Source of the DNA: Oceanibacterium hippocampi
GTDB lineage: Bacteria > Pseudomonadota > Alphaproteobacteria > Sneathiellales > Sneathiellaceae
Direction of reading: 5' to 3'
Assembly (NCBI RefSeq): GCF_900172325.1
Contig: NZ_FWFR01000005.1
Location: 62,001-126,000, forward strand
DNA: 64,000 bases
In this document: piece by piece, positions 26,253 to 38,050 of the stretch
How the letters are laid out: the number at the start of each line of letters is the position of its first letter
Numbering within the stretch: the stretch's first letter is position 1
Position numbers and translations under genes: made by a program
Notes under the pieces: model-generated
What the model saw: only the letters and a program-made list of their open reading frames with translations
Database searches by the model: none
Told to the model about the DNA's origin: nothing

Positions 26253-28826
26253 ATGAGAGCAGGGGACGGCGACCGGAAGACGGCCGGTGACAGGATTCCG
26301 TCGCGCGCCGCGGGGTCTGCCTTCGCTGTCGCCCTCGGGCTCGCGGCGCTCGCGGTCTGCGGCGCCGGGGCAATCGCCGGCGGACGCCTCGGGCTCGCGA
26401 TCGGCCTGCTCGGTCTCGCCCTGCTCGGTGCCGTCGCGGCCTTGCGGCTGTCCGCCGGACGTTCCGGCGCGGTTGCCGCGATTGCCGGCGAGGCACCGCT
26501 CGCGTTCGACACGACATTGCTCGACTACGCCCCGACGGCCTGCCTGATAACCCGCCGGAACGGCAGCTTCGAATATGCCAACGCCGCCTACCGGAACCTC
26601 GTGGGCGCCGGTGGCGGCGACATTCCGCCGACGCTCGTGCAATTGCTGAACGACAGCCAGCCGGCCCTCGAGCGGCTGCTGGCGCATGCCCGCGCCGCGC
26701 TCGAACCCGGCCGCGACGAGGGTGCCGAACGGGCCGACGGACGGACCGGGGACGGCGAGGGGGAGCGGGACCCGGCCGGGCATCCGGCGCCGCTGGTGAT
26801 CGAGCCGGGCGACGGCCGCAGCCTCTCGGTCACGGTCTGCCGCCATCCGGGCGCCGGCGACCTGGTGCTCTGGTTCGTCGACGACCTGAGCCATTCGCCG
26901 CTGGCGCTCGAACTCGGCGACGAGCGCGGCAGCATCGCCGATTATCTCGACAACGCGCCGGTCGGATTCTACTCGATCGACCCGCAGGGCCGCTTCCAGT
27001 TCGTCAACGCCACGCTTGCCCGCTGGCTCGGCTGGGAACGGGAGGATCTGGTCGGCGGCGACGTCCAGCTTCGCGACGTCCTGGTCCGCGAGGCCGGCGG
27101 CGGCCAGTATGTCGACGCCTTTCCCGACGAGCGCCCGCTGACCGACGGCGAGCGGGGTCTGCGCGCCCGCGGCGGCCAGGTGCTGCCGGTGCATATCACC
27201 CAGACCGTGATTCGCGACGCCGCCGGCGCCAAGCTCGGCAGCCGCGCGGTCGTCCGCGAGCTCACCACCGAACAGGAATGGCAGGACCTGCTGCGCCGGG
27301 CCGAGCTGCATTTCCGTCGCTTCTTCGACGCCGCGCCGGTCGGCATCGTCACCCTCGACCGGGACGACCGGGTGGTCGAGGGCAACCCGGCGCTGCTTGC
27401 CCTGCTCGACACCACGGCCGAGAAATTCAATCGCCGCCCGATCGGCGACTACCTGTCCGGCGAGAGCCGCCAGCAGCTCGGCGAGCATCTCAAGGCGGTC
27501 CGGGAGGCGGCCGGCGAACTGCCGCCGATCGAGGTGCAGATCGGCGACGCCGCCCGGCAGCGGACCGCCCAGGTCTATGCCCGCCGGCTTGCCGGCACGA
27601 ACGAGAGCGGCGGGCTGCTGCTCCACCTGATCGACACCAGCGAGCAGAAGATGCTCGAACTCCGCATGGTCCAGGGCCAGAAGATGCAGGCGGTCGGCCA
27701 GCTCGCCGGCGGCGTCGCCCATGACTTCAACAACCTGCTGACGGCGATGATCGGCTTCTGCGACCTGCTGCTGCTCCGCCACGAGCCGGGCGACCAGTCC
27801 TTCTCGGACATCATGCAGATCAAGCAGAACGCCAACCGCGCGGCCAACCTGGTGCGCCAGCTGCTCGCCTTCTCGCGCCAGCAGACGCTGCGGCCCAAGG
27901 TCCTGGTGCTGACCGACGTGCTGGCCGAACTCTCCAACCTGCTGCGCCGCCTGATGGGCGAGCGGATCGCCCTCAAGGTCGTACACGGCCGCGATCTCGG
28001 GCTGGTCCGGGTCGACCAGGGGCAGTTCGAACAGGTGGTGATCAATCTCGCCGTCAATGCCCGCGACGCCATGCGCGACGGCGGCGACCTGACGATCGCG
28101 ACCGAGAATCTCTCGCTCGAACGGCCGCTCAGCGCCGGCGGCGACACGATTCCGCCCGGCGATTACGTGGTCATCACGGTCAGGGATACCGGGCACGGCA
28201 TCGCCAAGGATCACTTCGAGAAGATCTTCGAGCCCTTTTTCACCACCAAGGAAGTCGGCGCCGGCACCGGGCTCGGGCTCTCGACCGTATACGGCATCAT
28301 CAAGCAGACCGGCGGCTTCATCGTGCCGGAGAGCACCGTCGGCGCCGGCACGACCTTCACCATCTACCTGCCGCGCCATCAGCCCGAGGCGGCCGAGGTC
28401 GCCGGCGAGGAGGCGGGCGACCAGCGGATCGCCCGCGATCTGACCGGCAAGGGCACGGTGCTGCTGGTCGAGGACGAGGACCCGGTCCGGCTGTTCGCCG
28501 CCCGCGCGCTCAAGAACAAGGGCTACGAGGTGCTGACCGCGGATTCGGGCGAAAGCGCGCTCGAGGTCGTGCGCAGCCATCAGGGCCACATCGACCTGCT
28601 GGTGTCCGACGTGGTCATGCCGCAGATGGACGGCCCGACCCTGGTCAGCCACGTCCTGCACGAGTATCCGGCGATCAAGGTGATCTTCATCTCCGGCTAT
28701 GCCGAGGATACCTTCCGCCGCTCCTTCGACGTCGAGCTCGAGGATATCGACTTCCTGCCCAAGCCCTTCAGTCTCGAGGAGCTGGCCGGCAAGGTGAAGG
28801 AAGTCATGGAAAGCCGTCGCCCCTGA
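26253..28826 (+). CDS. cckA: Cell-cycle hybrid histidine kinase CckA
   Basis: An 857-residue bifunctional kinase/phosphatase that drives CtrA and CpdR through the phosphotransferase ChpT. Order: basic N-terminus, two membrane helices (about 20-60), PAS-like regions (about 90-200, 225-330, 350-460), HisKA with His490 in GGVAHDFNNLLTAMIGF, HATPase (NLAVNARDAMRDGG, TGLGLSTVYGIIKQTGG) and a C-terminal receiver with Asp786 (VSDVVMPQMDG) and FLPKPFSLEEL. The domain set and HDFNNLLTAMIGFCDLLL are characteristic of CckA. It is 47 bp after flhB, so flagellar export genes and the master cell-cycle kinase probably share transcripts. AGGGG precedes the ATG. Confidence 0.92.
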   Translation: MRAGDGDRKTAGDRIPSRAAGSAFAVALGLAALAVCGAGAIAGGRLGLAIGLLGLALLGAVAALRLSAGRSGAVAAIAGEAPLAFDTTLLDYAPTACLITRRNGSFEYANAAYRNLVGAGGGDIPPTLVQLLNDSQPALERLLAHARAALEPGRDEGAERADGRTGDGEGERDPAGHPAPLVIEPGDGRSLSVTVCRHPGAGDLVLWFVDDLSHSPLALELGDERGSIADYLDNAPVGFYSIDPQGRFQFVNATLARWLGWEREDLVGGDVQLRDVLVREAGGGQYVDAFPDERPLTDGERGLRARGGQVLPVHITQTVIRDAAGAKLGSRAVVRELTTEQEWQDLLRRAELHFRRFFDAAPVGIVTLDRDDRVVEGNPALLALLDTTAEKFNRRPIGDYLSGESRQQLGEHLKAVREAAGELPPIEVQIGDAARQRTAQVYARRLAGTNESGGLLLHLIDTSEQKMLELRMVQGQKMQAVGQLAGGVAHDFNNLLTAMIGFCDLLLLRHEPGDQSFSDIMQIKQNANRAANLVRQLLAFSRQQTLRPKVLVLTDVLAELSNLLRRLMGERIALKVVHGRDLGLVRVDQGQFEQVVINLAVNARDAMRDGGDLTIATENLSLERPLSAGGDTIPPGDYVVITVRDTGHGIAKDHFEKIFEPFFTTKEVGAGTGLGLSTVYGIIKQTGGFIVPESTVGAGTTFTIYLPRHQPEAAEVAGEEAGDQRIARDLTGKGTVLLVEDEDPVRLFAARALKNKGYEVLTADSGESALEVVRSHQGHIDLLVSDVVMPQMDGPTLVSHVLHEYPAIKVIFISGYAEDTFRRSFDVELEDIDFLPKPFSLEELAGKVKEVMESRRP

Positions 28827-28972
28827 GCGCCCGGCCGGTCGCCGGCATGCGGGTGGTTTGGAATTATCGGTGCCACCCAAGGAAGCCAGCGCTAATTGGC
28901 CTCATTTCCGTCCTCGAGCAATTGGAACTTGCCAACGGAGGAGTTCGCCCCGCCGTGCCACCAATTGAACCG

Positions 28973-29797
28973 CTAGAAGTGCGGTGCACCGAACACATCC
29001 CGGAAATAAATTTCACCGCTTACATAGGCAACTAGTTTCCCGTTCTGAAAGTCGCTTACTTCGGCATGTGTGAGAGACTTCTTTCCAAGCCAGTAAACAT
29101 GCGCGTCTTGACCAGGATTGATGTCCCGGCCTCGTTGTGGCTCGCCACTCAGGACGGGCTGATCACCGGGACGGCTGAATGCCCCTTTGATCGAGTAGCT
29201 AATTTCTTTTGCCGGCGTGTTGCCGGAGTTTTTGACAGTTACTTCGACCATCGGCACCCGGTTACCGCCGAACGATAGAGTGAGATTTGGCGTTGTCGAC
29301 AAGTACGGTCTCAGTTGCAGTTGCATGTTCTCGCGTGACAGATCAATTGCAGCGAAGGCTGCCGTAGCGCCGCGTTCGGCTTCCTTGGTAGCGTCTCTTG
29401 TGGCACGCAACGTCTGTTTAAGGAGCCAAACAGCCCAAATGCTTACGATGAGAGCAACCACGCCGGATACCGCCATGATCCATTGTGGAATCGTATCGCC
29501 CCAGGGAATGCTGCTCGACCAATCTAGTTCCTCTTCCAACTGATCGGATTCGTCAACGCGGGTTTCGTAATCATGCGGGGCGTCGCGAGCTTCAGCATTC
29601 GGAGTTGGCTCGATGAGCCGGAGAGTTCCTTGGGTTTCAGCAGCCGATTGATCGGGGGAGTGGCGATGGTCTTCCTTTGGGGATGATTCTTGCTGAAGTT
29701 GTAAGTCTGGCGCGGCGACTTGAGGCCATGCTGACATTGGCAACATTAGAACGCCGATTGCCGTGAGCGCCAAGAGTACGGTGCTAGTGTTTACCAC
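28973..29797 (-). CDS. Membrane protein of unknown function in an AT-richer island
   Basis: A 274-residue protein with an N-terminal signal-like helix (TVLLALTAIGVLMLPMSAWP), a low-complexity segment rich in Glu, Ser and Gln (about 30-95), one membrane helix (WIMAVSGVVALIVSIWAVWLL, about 104-124), a short coil (TLRATRDATKEAERGATAA) and a C-terminal beta-rich domain starting RPYLSTTPNLTLSF. This helix-coil-RPY layout is common in uncharacterised proteobacterial proteins. The GTG start follows GGAGGA. Base composition and codon use (ATG-poor, AT-richer codons) differ from the core genes around it, so horizontal acquisition is likely. No function is proposed. Confidence 0.75.
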   Translation of the reverse strand: MVNTSTVLLALTAIGVLMLPMSAWPQVAAPDLQLQQESSPKEDHRHSPDQSAAETQGTLRLIEPTPNAEARDAPHDYETRVDESDQLEEELDWSSSIPWGDTIPQWIMAVSGVVALIVSIWAVWLLKQTLRATRDATKEAERGATAAFAAIDLSRENMQLQLRPYLSTTPNLTLSFGGNRVPMVEVTVKNSGNTPAKEISYSIKGAFSRPGDQPVLSGEPQRGRDINPGQDAHVYWLGKKSLTHAEVSDFQNGKLVAYVSGEIYFRDVFGAPHF

Positions 29798-29863
29798 TGT
29801 TTCATCCTCCCCCGGATCGATGCCGCACTAAGAATGTGTCCGAAAAAATACACGACAGTCGCT

Positions 29864-30015
29864 TTAAAGATAATTGAAATACACGGTGTGATTGCACCCG
29901 TCTGTTCGGCACCAGATTTCTTGCTGGTGGTATCGCGGGCATTCCGAAGCCGGTACCTTGCGGATGCGGTGCCACCTCGTATGGCGGGAGCAAATCTCGC
30001 AATCGCCTCGGTTCC
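29864..30015 (-). pseudogene. Truncated IS1595-type transposase zinc-ribbon fragment
   Basis: On the minus strand the DNA encodes GDCEICSRHTRWHRIRKVPA followed by SEC, clearly related to GDCPKCSRHTKFHRIRKEPA of the intact transposase at 31037-31897. Only the zinc-ribbon part remains; the rest diverges and ends at TAA (29864-29866), with no catalytic domain. The intact element at 30016-31962 is inserted in this fragment: joining 30015 to 31971 restores one open frame. It is therefore the scar of an older, related insertion. Confidence 0.75.
30008..30015. repeat. Target-site duplication, left copy (TCGGTTCC)
   Basis: Identical to 31963-31970 and immediately outside the left inverted repeat. 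Eight bases is the normal duplication length for IS1595-family transposition. Confidence 0.9.
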
Positions 30016-30043
30016 GGCATATATCCCCTTTACCTATGTAGTG
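30016..30043 (+). repeat. IS1595 element left inverted repeat
   Basis: 28 bp beginning GGCATATATCCCC and ending TATGTAGTG. It differs from the right repeat at one base (T for G at 30031). Confidence 0.9.
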
Positions 30044-30191
30044 GAGCGGCGGTTGAAGATGCTCTATAAAGATCAGCTTGCGAACACTGGGTTTGGCGGG
30101 CGGCTTGAAGATACTACGCAGGATTATCGCGCTTACTCGAAATTGGCGCATCGTTCCACCGGTCGGCGCCCCACCGGCTGCTGCGGCAATT

Positions 30192-31010
30192 GTGTGCGAG
30201 CGGTGGGCAACAATTGTTAGATGGATCAAATCGAATTGCGAAATTGAATGGGCCGTTGATTTGATTTCTGTTCCTGGGCTGTGGCCAGCCGCCGTGGTGC
30301 TCTTTGTGGGGTATTTCGTGGTCTTATTACTTAAGAACCGAACTCTTATGAATCGCCTGAAGCCGAGGCTGACAATTGGCGCAAACGGCTACGGTACGAT
30401 CATCGCGACGCGCGAGAAAATGGGGGGCGCTGGAAGGCCCCTTGTTACAACGACGGGATCTGCGTTTCCCGCCACCGTGAACAAGGTAGAGAACATTGGT
30501 GCTAGTAAGACAGATCACGAGGTAGTTTTTATCCGGGCCATTGTGTCGGCTTGCGGAACGGAGACTGTAAGCGACTGTCGAGTATATTTAGTGGCACTAT
30601 GTAAGATATCTTCTAATGGTAGTGTGGAACCTTCGGCCCTTACTGATCCTATTCAGCTGCCGTGGTATCCATCGAACCATTGTGCCGAGAACATTCACCC
30701 TGACCTGATCAAGTATGCAGCCGTCTTGCGGATTCCGTCGCACACCAACATTCCGGAGATTGCTGGAGATTATCCGTTGGTACTCAGCGGATTCTTCAAT
30801 GAGAGCGCAGAGTATGAGTTGGGCCTACATGTGACAGGTAACAACGCATCTGCGAAGGCGACTATTGTCGTAACCTGGGCCGGTGATACAGACTCGCTTA
30901 CGGTGAAGGAGAAAGGTGATGTTGCAGGACAAGGAATTAAGCCTAGAAGAAGCTCGCAAACTGGGTCAAATGGGGGAGTTCGTCCGGGATCACCCTTCGA
31001 TTGGCGATGA
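30192..31010 (+). CDS. IS passenger gene: single-pass membrane protein of unknown function
   Basis: About 272 residues from the GTG at 30192; a longer form from TTG at 30078 is open and the start is uncertain because no clear ribosome site is seen. One membrane helix (LWPAAVVLFVGYFVVLLLK) is followed by a large domain beginning KPRLTIGANGYGTI, with strands such as YPLVLSGFFNESAEYELGLHV and SAKATIVVTWAG, so it looks beta-rich. No family recognised. It lies wholly inside the IS1595 element, on the strand opposite to the transposase, and its last 31 codons overlap the next passenger gene. Confidence 0.65.
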   Translation: MCERWATIVRWIKSNCEIEWAVDLISVPGLWPAAVVLFVGYFVVLLLKNRTLMNRLKPRLTIGANGYGTIIATREKMGGAGRPLVTTTGSAFPATVNKVENIGASKTDHEVVFIRAIVSACGTETVSDCRVYLVALCKISSNGSVEPSALTDPIQLPWYPSNHCAENIHPDLIKYAAVLRIPSHTNIPEIAGDYPLVLSGFFNESAEYELGLHVTGNNASAKATIVVTWAGDTDSLTVKEKGDVAGQGIKPRRSSQTGSNGGVRPGSPFDWR

Positions 31011-31101
31011 GGATGTGTTCGATGCCCTGCTCGGTGCTATGGCTTCGGGAAAGCCTGCACCAGTAGATCAAACATCAGATGAGGCTGCTTCCGAAGATTG
31101 A
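30919..31101 (+). CDS. IS passenger gene: 60-residue protein
   Basis: Starts at ATG 30919 with AAGGAG 8 nt upstream, the best ribosome site in the element, inside the 3' end of the membrane-protein gene. The sequence (LSLEEARKLGQMGEFVRDHPS and DEDVFDALLGAMASGKPAP) resembles small hypothetical proteins that in other bacteria accompany unknown membrane proteins. Its last 65 bp overlap the 3' end of the convergent transposase gene. Function unknown. Confidence 0.55.
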   Translation: MLQDKELSLEEARKLGQMGEFVRDHPSIGDEDVFDALLGAMASGKPAPVDQTSDEAASED

Positions 31102-31897
31102 AGCGGAATTCGAACTCCGCGAGATAGCTCGACAGATGCTTGTCTGACACCCAGATGTAGGTTCCCTCGACACCGCGCTTGAGCGCCGCCCAGAACGACT
31201 CGATGGTGTTCGTATGGACCGGACCTCGCACGTATTCCTTAGCGGCATGATTGACGACGCCGTGGCGATAACCCCTTGAGGAGAGCAGGACGAAAGAGCC
31301 AGCCTGATCGGTGGCGACGCGCGTGCCCTGCTTGACCCATTCGGTGATATGCGGCGTGACCGTATTCCGGCTGCGGTTGGGGATGACGCGGGTGATGATA
31401 TCACCGCCGCGTTCGACCATGCCGAGTACGATGTACTTGTCGTCCTGACCCTGTTCGTCCCTACCTCCGATGAAGACCTTATCGACTTCAACGATCTTCT
31501 GGCCGCCCAGCATGGCGTCGCCATCGACCCAGCCCATGTACTTGCGGATCTCGTGGCCTATGCGCCACGCGGTCTTGTAGGTCACGCCCAACTGGCGCTC
31601 CAGCTCCTTGGCGGAGACGCCGTTGCGGGTCGTGGTGAAGAGGTACATGGCATAGAACCACTTCTGGAGCGGGGTGCGTGTCCGAGCGAATGGGGTGCCT
31701 GCCATCGGGTGGATATGATGCCCACACCATTGGCATTCCCAAGCCGGTTCCTTGCGGATGCGATGAAACTTGGTGTGGCGCGAACACTTTGGGCAATCAC
31801 CCTCGGTGCCGTAGCGGACCAGCATCAGGTGCTCCAGGCACGCCTCATCGGTAGGGAAGCGATTGAAGAAGTCCTGAATGGTGAATTGCTTGGCCAT
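31037..31897 (-). CDS. IS1595-family (ISXO2-like) transposase
   Basis: A 286-residue transposase. An N-terminal zinc ribbon (CPKC at about 34-37, CQWC at about 54-57) precedes the helix-turn-helix-like part (SAKELERQLGVTYKTAWRIGHEIR) and the DDE-type core: VEVDKVFIGG, RVATDQAG and HTNTIESFWAALKRG. Full length for the family, with no frameshift or stop, so it is probably active. It begins 38 bp from the right inverted repeat. Confidence 0.93.
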   Translation of the reverse strand: MAKQFTIQDFFNRFPTDEACLEHLMLVRYGTEGDCPKCSRHTKFHRIRKEPAWECQWCGHHIHPMAGTPFARTRTPLQKWFYAMYLFTTTRNGVSAKELERQLGVTYKTAWRIGHEIRKYMGWVDGDAMLGGQKIVEVDKVFIGGRDEQGQDDKYIVLGMVERGGDIITRVIPNRSRNTVTPHITEWVKQGTRVATDQAGSFVLLSSRGYRHGVVNHAAKEYVRGPVHTNTIESFWAALKRGVEGTYIWVSDKHLSSYLAEFEFRFNLRKQPHLMFDLLVQAFPKP

Positions 31898-31934
31898 ATC
31901 CTGTTCCTTTCGACACCTTGGATATGGGAATTCA

Positions 31935-31962
31935 CACTACATAGGTCAAGGGGATATATGCC
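31935..31962 (-). repeat. IS1595 element right inverted repeat
   Basis: 28 bp; its reverse complement begins GGCATATATCCCC and matches the left repeat at 27 positions. Confidence 0.9.
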
Positions 31963-31970
31963 TCGGTTCC
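31963..31970. repeat. Target-site duplication, right copy (TCGGTTCC)
   Basis: Identical to 30008-30015, directly outside the right inverted repeat. Confidence 0.9.
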
Positions 31971-31978
31971 CCGGACAT

Positions 31979-31993
31979 GAACAAATATCGAAC
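31979..31993 (+). promoter_or_regulatory. LexA (SOS) box, alphaproteobacterial GAAC-N7-GAAC type
   Basis: GAAC-AAATATC-GAAC is an exact match to the direct-repeat SOS operator of alphaproteobacteria (GTTC-N7-GTTC read on the other strand). It lies 120 bp before the recA start codon, 16 bp from the IS1595 right end. Confidence 0.7.
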
Positions 31994-32035
31994 ATGGTTT
32001 GTTCTCCCCGTTCCGGCCGTCCCAGAAGAGGGCTA

Positions 32036-32063
32036 TTGCCAACAAGAACAAATCATGTACATT
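32036..32063 (+). promoter_or_regulatory. Probable recA promoter with a second SOS-like site
   Basis: TTGCCA (32036-32041), 16-bp spacer, TACATT (32058-32063). Inside the spacer, GAAC-N7-GTAC at 32046-32060 is a one-base variant of the SOS box, placed where LexA would occlude polymerase. Confidence 0.5.
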
Positions 32064-32112
32064 GTCCGTGTTTGCATCCCGCCGGGTGCTGTGGAATAAG
32101 AAGGAGAGAGGC

Positions 32113-33195
<1,083 letters not shown>

Positions 33196-33227
33196 CGGCG
33201 CCGGACAGGCCATCCCGGACCGGGAGG

Positions 33228-33254
33228 CGCCGCGCGGGTTTCCGCGCGGCGTTT
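33228..33254 (+). terminator. Probable intrinsic terminator after recA
   Basis: CGCCGCGCGG (33228-33237), loop GTTT, CCGCGCGGCG (33242-33251), then TTTGCCGTT. The T run is short, so termination may be partial. Confidence 0.6.
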
Positions 33255-33373
33255 GCCGTTGTCCGGACGGCCGCCGCGTTCGTGCGGGCTTGGCTTTCGC
33301 CGGGACGCTATGCTAGTGAGCCGGGCCGGGCGTCGGCTCTGGACGCGGAAGTGGGAAGATCGAAGGGTTCGAG

Positions 33374-36025
<2,652 letters not shown>

Positions 36026-36058
36026 CGGCCGTCACCTTCCCGCCGACCGGAAACGAAA

Positions 36059-36088
36059 CGGGCCCGCCGGCTGCAGCCGGCGGGCCCG
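36059..36088. terminator. Perfect 30-bp palindrome between convergent alaS and icd
   Basis: The sequence is its own reverse complement from 36059 to 36088 (half-site CGGGCCCGCCGGCTG). On the minus strand it is followed by CGTTTCGTTTCC, weakly T-rich; on the plus strand by no T run. Likely a shared terminator for both genes. Confidence 0.65.
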
Positions 36089-36122
36089 ATCCATTCCTGC
36101 CCGGTGACGGGCGGCGGCGGGC

Positions 36123-37343
36123 TCAGTTGTAGCCCATCGCCTTCCGGAAGTTCGTGTCGATCGCGTCGAGGAACTTGTTGGTGGTCAGCCAGGGCTGGTC
36201 CGGGCCGATCAGGATCGCCAGGTCCTTGGTCATCTGCCCGCCCTCGACGGTGGCGATGCAGGTCGCCTCGAGCGTCTTCGCGAAGTTCGTGAGCTCCTCG
36301 TTGTCGTCAAGCTTGCCGCGATGCATCAGGCCGCGCGTCCAGGCGAAGATCGAGGCGATCGGGTTGGTCGAGGTTTCCTTGCCTTCCTGGTGCAGGCGGT
36401 AATGGCGGGTGACGGTGCCGTGCGCCGCCTCGGCCTCGACCGTCTGGCCGTCCGGCGTCATGAGCACCGAGGTCATCAGGCCGAGCGAGCCGAAGCCCTG
36501 GGCCACGGTGTCGGACTGCACGTCGCCGTCGTAGTTCTTGCAGGCCCAGACGAAACCGCCCGACCATTTCATCGCGCAGGCGACCATGTCGTCGATCAGG
36601 CGATGCTCGTAGGTGATCCCGGCCTTGGCGTACTTGTCGGCGAACTCCTCGTCGAAGATCTTCTGGAACAGGTCGCGGAACTGTCCGTCATAGGCCTTCA
36701 GGATGGTGTTCTTGGTCGACAGGTAGACCGGGTAGTTGCGCAGCAGGCCGTAATTCATCGACGCGCGGGCGAAATCCCGGATGGAATCGTCGAGGTTGTA
36801 CATGCCCATCGCGACGCCCGAGCCCGGGAAGTCGTAGACGTCGTAATTGACCGGCTCGCCGCCGTCCTCGGGCGTGTAGGTCATGGTCAGCTTGCCCTTG
36901 CCGGGCACGCGGAAGTTCACGCAGCGATACTGGTCGCCGAAGGCGTGGCGGCCGATGATGATCGGCTGCGTCCAGCCGGGCACCAGCCGCGGCACGTTCT
37001 GGCAGATGATCGGCTCGCGGAAGATGGTGCCGCCCAGGATGTTGCGGATCGTGCCGTTCGGGGACTTCCACATTTCCTTGAGCTTGAATTCCTTGACCCG
37101 GTCCTCGTCGGGCGTGATCGTCGCGCACTTGACGCCGACGCCGTATTTCTTGATCGCCTCGGCCGCGTCGACCGTGATCTGGTCGTTGGTCGCGTCACGC
37201 GCCTCGACCCCGAGGTCGTAATATTCGAGATCGACGTCCAGGTAGGGAAGGATCAGCTTGTCCTTGATGAAGGCCCAGATGATGCGGGTCATTTCGTCCC
37301 CGTCGAGTTCGACGACGGGGTTCCGGACTTTGATCTTGCTCAT
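36123..37343 (-). CDS. icd: NADP-dependent isocitrate dehydrogenase
   Basis: A 406-residue enzyme of the eukaryote-like, NADP-specific subfamily used by most alphaproteobacteria. It converts isocitrate to 2-oxoglutarate in the TCA cycle. Substrate and metal residues are in [41 protein letters not shown] and [19 protein letters not shown]; the NADP-binding loop is [17 protein letters not shown]. Complete, with a clear start [18 protein letters not shown]. Monocistronic on the minus strand, its terminator shared with alaS. Confidence 0.97.
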   Translation of the reverse strand: MSKIKVRNPVVELDGDEMTRIIWAFIKDKLILPYLDVDLEYYDLGVEARDATNDQITVDAAEAIKKYGVGVKCATITPDEDRVKEFKLKEMWKSPNGTIRNILGGTIFREPIICQNVPRLVPGWTQPIIIGRHAFGDQYRCVNFRVPGKGKLTMTYTPEDGGEPVNYDVYDFPGSGVAMGMYNLDDSIRDFARASMNYGLLRNYPVYLSTKNTILKAYDGQFRDLFQKIFDEEFADKYAKAGITYEHRLIDDMVACAMKWSGGFVWACKNYDGDVQSDTVAQGFGSLGLMTSVLMTPDGQTVEAEAAHGTVTRHYRLHQEGKETSTNPIASIFAWTRGLMHRGKLDDNEELTNFAKTLEATCIATVEGGQMTKDLAILIGPDQPWLTTNKFLDAIDTNFRKAMGYN

Positions 37344-37465
37344 TCAGAGGTTCCTCGCGGGAATGGCGGCGTGACAAAGGGTTGCCGCAAAATAGCAAAG
37401 ACGGGGGCGGGCGCAAGGGCGCAGGATTCCGCGCCGCGCAAGTTTCCGGACGGCGGAACGCCCGG

Positions 37466-38050
37466 TTACAGGCGCGCCGGCCGGTCGGCGACGGTTGGCG
37501 GCATGGCTTTCTCGATCGCCGGGATCACCTCGTCCACGTCGTCGACCACGGTGAACAGCCGGCGGACGGCGACACTGGCGAAGTCCTCCGCTACGATGGC
37601 GTCGATCAGATTGAGCAGGGGGCGCCAGTATCCGTCCTGGTTGACCAGCACGATCGGCTTGTCATGAAGGGACAGCTGTCGCCAGGTGATCATCTCGAAC
37701 GCCTCGTCGAGCGTGCCCAGCCCGCCGGGCAGGATCACGAAGGCGTCGGCGCTCTCGAACATCCGGTGCTTGCGCTCATGCATGCTGTCGACGACCTCGA
37801 GTTTCGTCAAATTAGCGTGACCGACTTCGCTTGCGGCGAGATGTCCCGGTATGATGCCGAACACTTCACCGCCGGCGGCGAGCGCGGCGTCAGCGGCGAC
37901 GCCCATCAGCCCGACATGGCCGCCGCCGTAGACGAGGCGGATGCCGCGTTCGCCGACCAGACGCCCGAGCCGCTGGGCCGCGCGGCGGAGAGACTGGTTC
38001 CTCGGTTGTCGGGAACCGCAATAGACACAAAGTGAGGTTAGCGTCGCCAT
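37466..38050 (-). CDS. LOG-family (TIGR00730) nucleoside 5'-monophosphate phosphoribohydrolase-like protein
   Basis: A 194-residue Rossmann-fold protein of the lysine-decarboxylase-like LOG family. SLCVYCGS at the N-terminus, LVYGGGHVGLMG, HERKHRM and the signature PGGLGTLDE are present. Plant and bacterial LOGs release free cytokinin base from its riboside monophosphate; others act on purine nucleotides (PpnN-like), so the substrate is open. The chosen ATG at 38050 begins the family domain. It overlaps by 2 bp, head to head, the start codon of the plus-strand gene at 38049. Confidence 0.88.
   Translation of the reverse strand: MATLTSLCVYCGSRQPRNQSLRRAAQRLGRLVGERGIRLVYGGGHVGLMGVAADAALAAGGEVFGIIPGHLAASEVGHANLTKLEVVDSMHERKHRMFESADAFVILPGGLGTLDEAFEMITWRQLSLHDKPIVLVNQDGYWRPLLNLIDAIVAEDFASVAVRRLFTVVDDVDEVIPAIEKAMPPTVADRPARL

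Larger units (their letters stand above)
30016..31962. mobile_element. Complete IS1595-family (ISXO2-like) element with passenger genes, 1,947 bp
   Basis: Bounded by 28-bp inverted repeats with one mismatch (30016-30043 and 31935-31962, ends beginning GGCATATATCCCC) and flanked by the 8-bp duplication TCGGTTCC. It carries a transposase on the minus strand and, on the plus strand, a membrane-protein gene and a 60-residue gene that do not belong to transposition. Precise ends and duplication suggest a recent, complete insertion. It sits between cckA and recA, its right end 16 bp before the distal recA SOS box. IS1595 elements with accessory genes are known; these particular passengers I do not recognise. 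Confidence 0.92.

Noticed and set aside
29802-30020. Short minus-strand frame overlapping the zinc-ribbon remnant
   Set aside because: It is the wrong reading frame of the remnant; the real frame shows the CSRHT and HRIRK match.
32001-32013. GTTC-N5-GTTC near recA as an SOS box
   Set aside because: The spacing is 5, not 7; the exact GAAC-N7-GAAC at 31979-31993 is the better site. GAAC-N7-GTTC at 31990-32004 was also seen but is a different arrangement.
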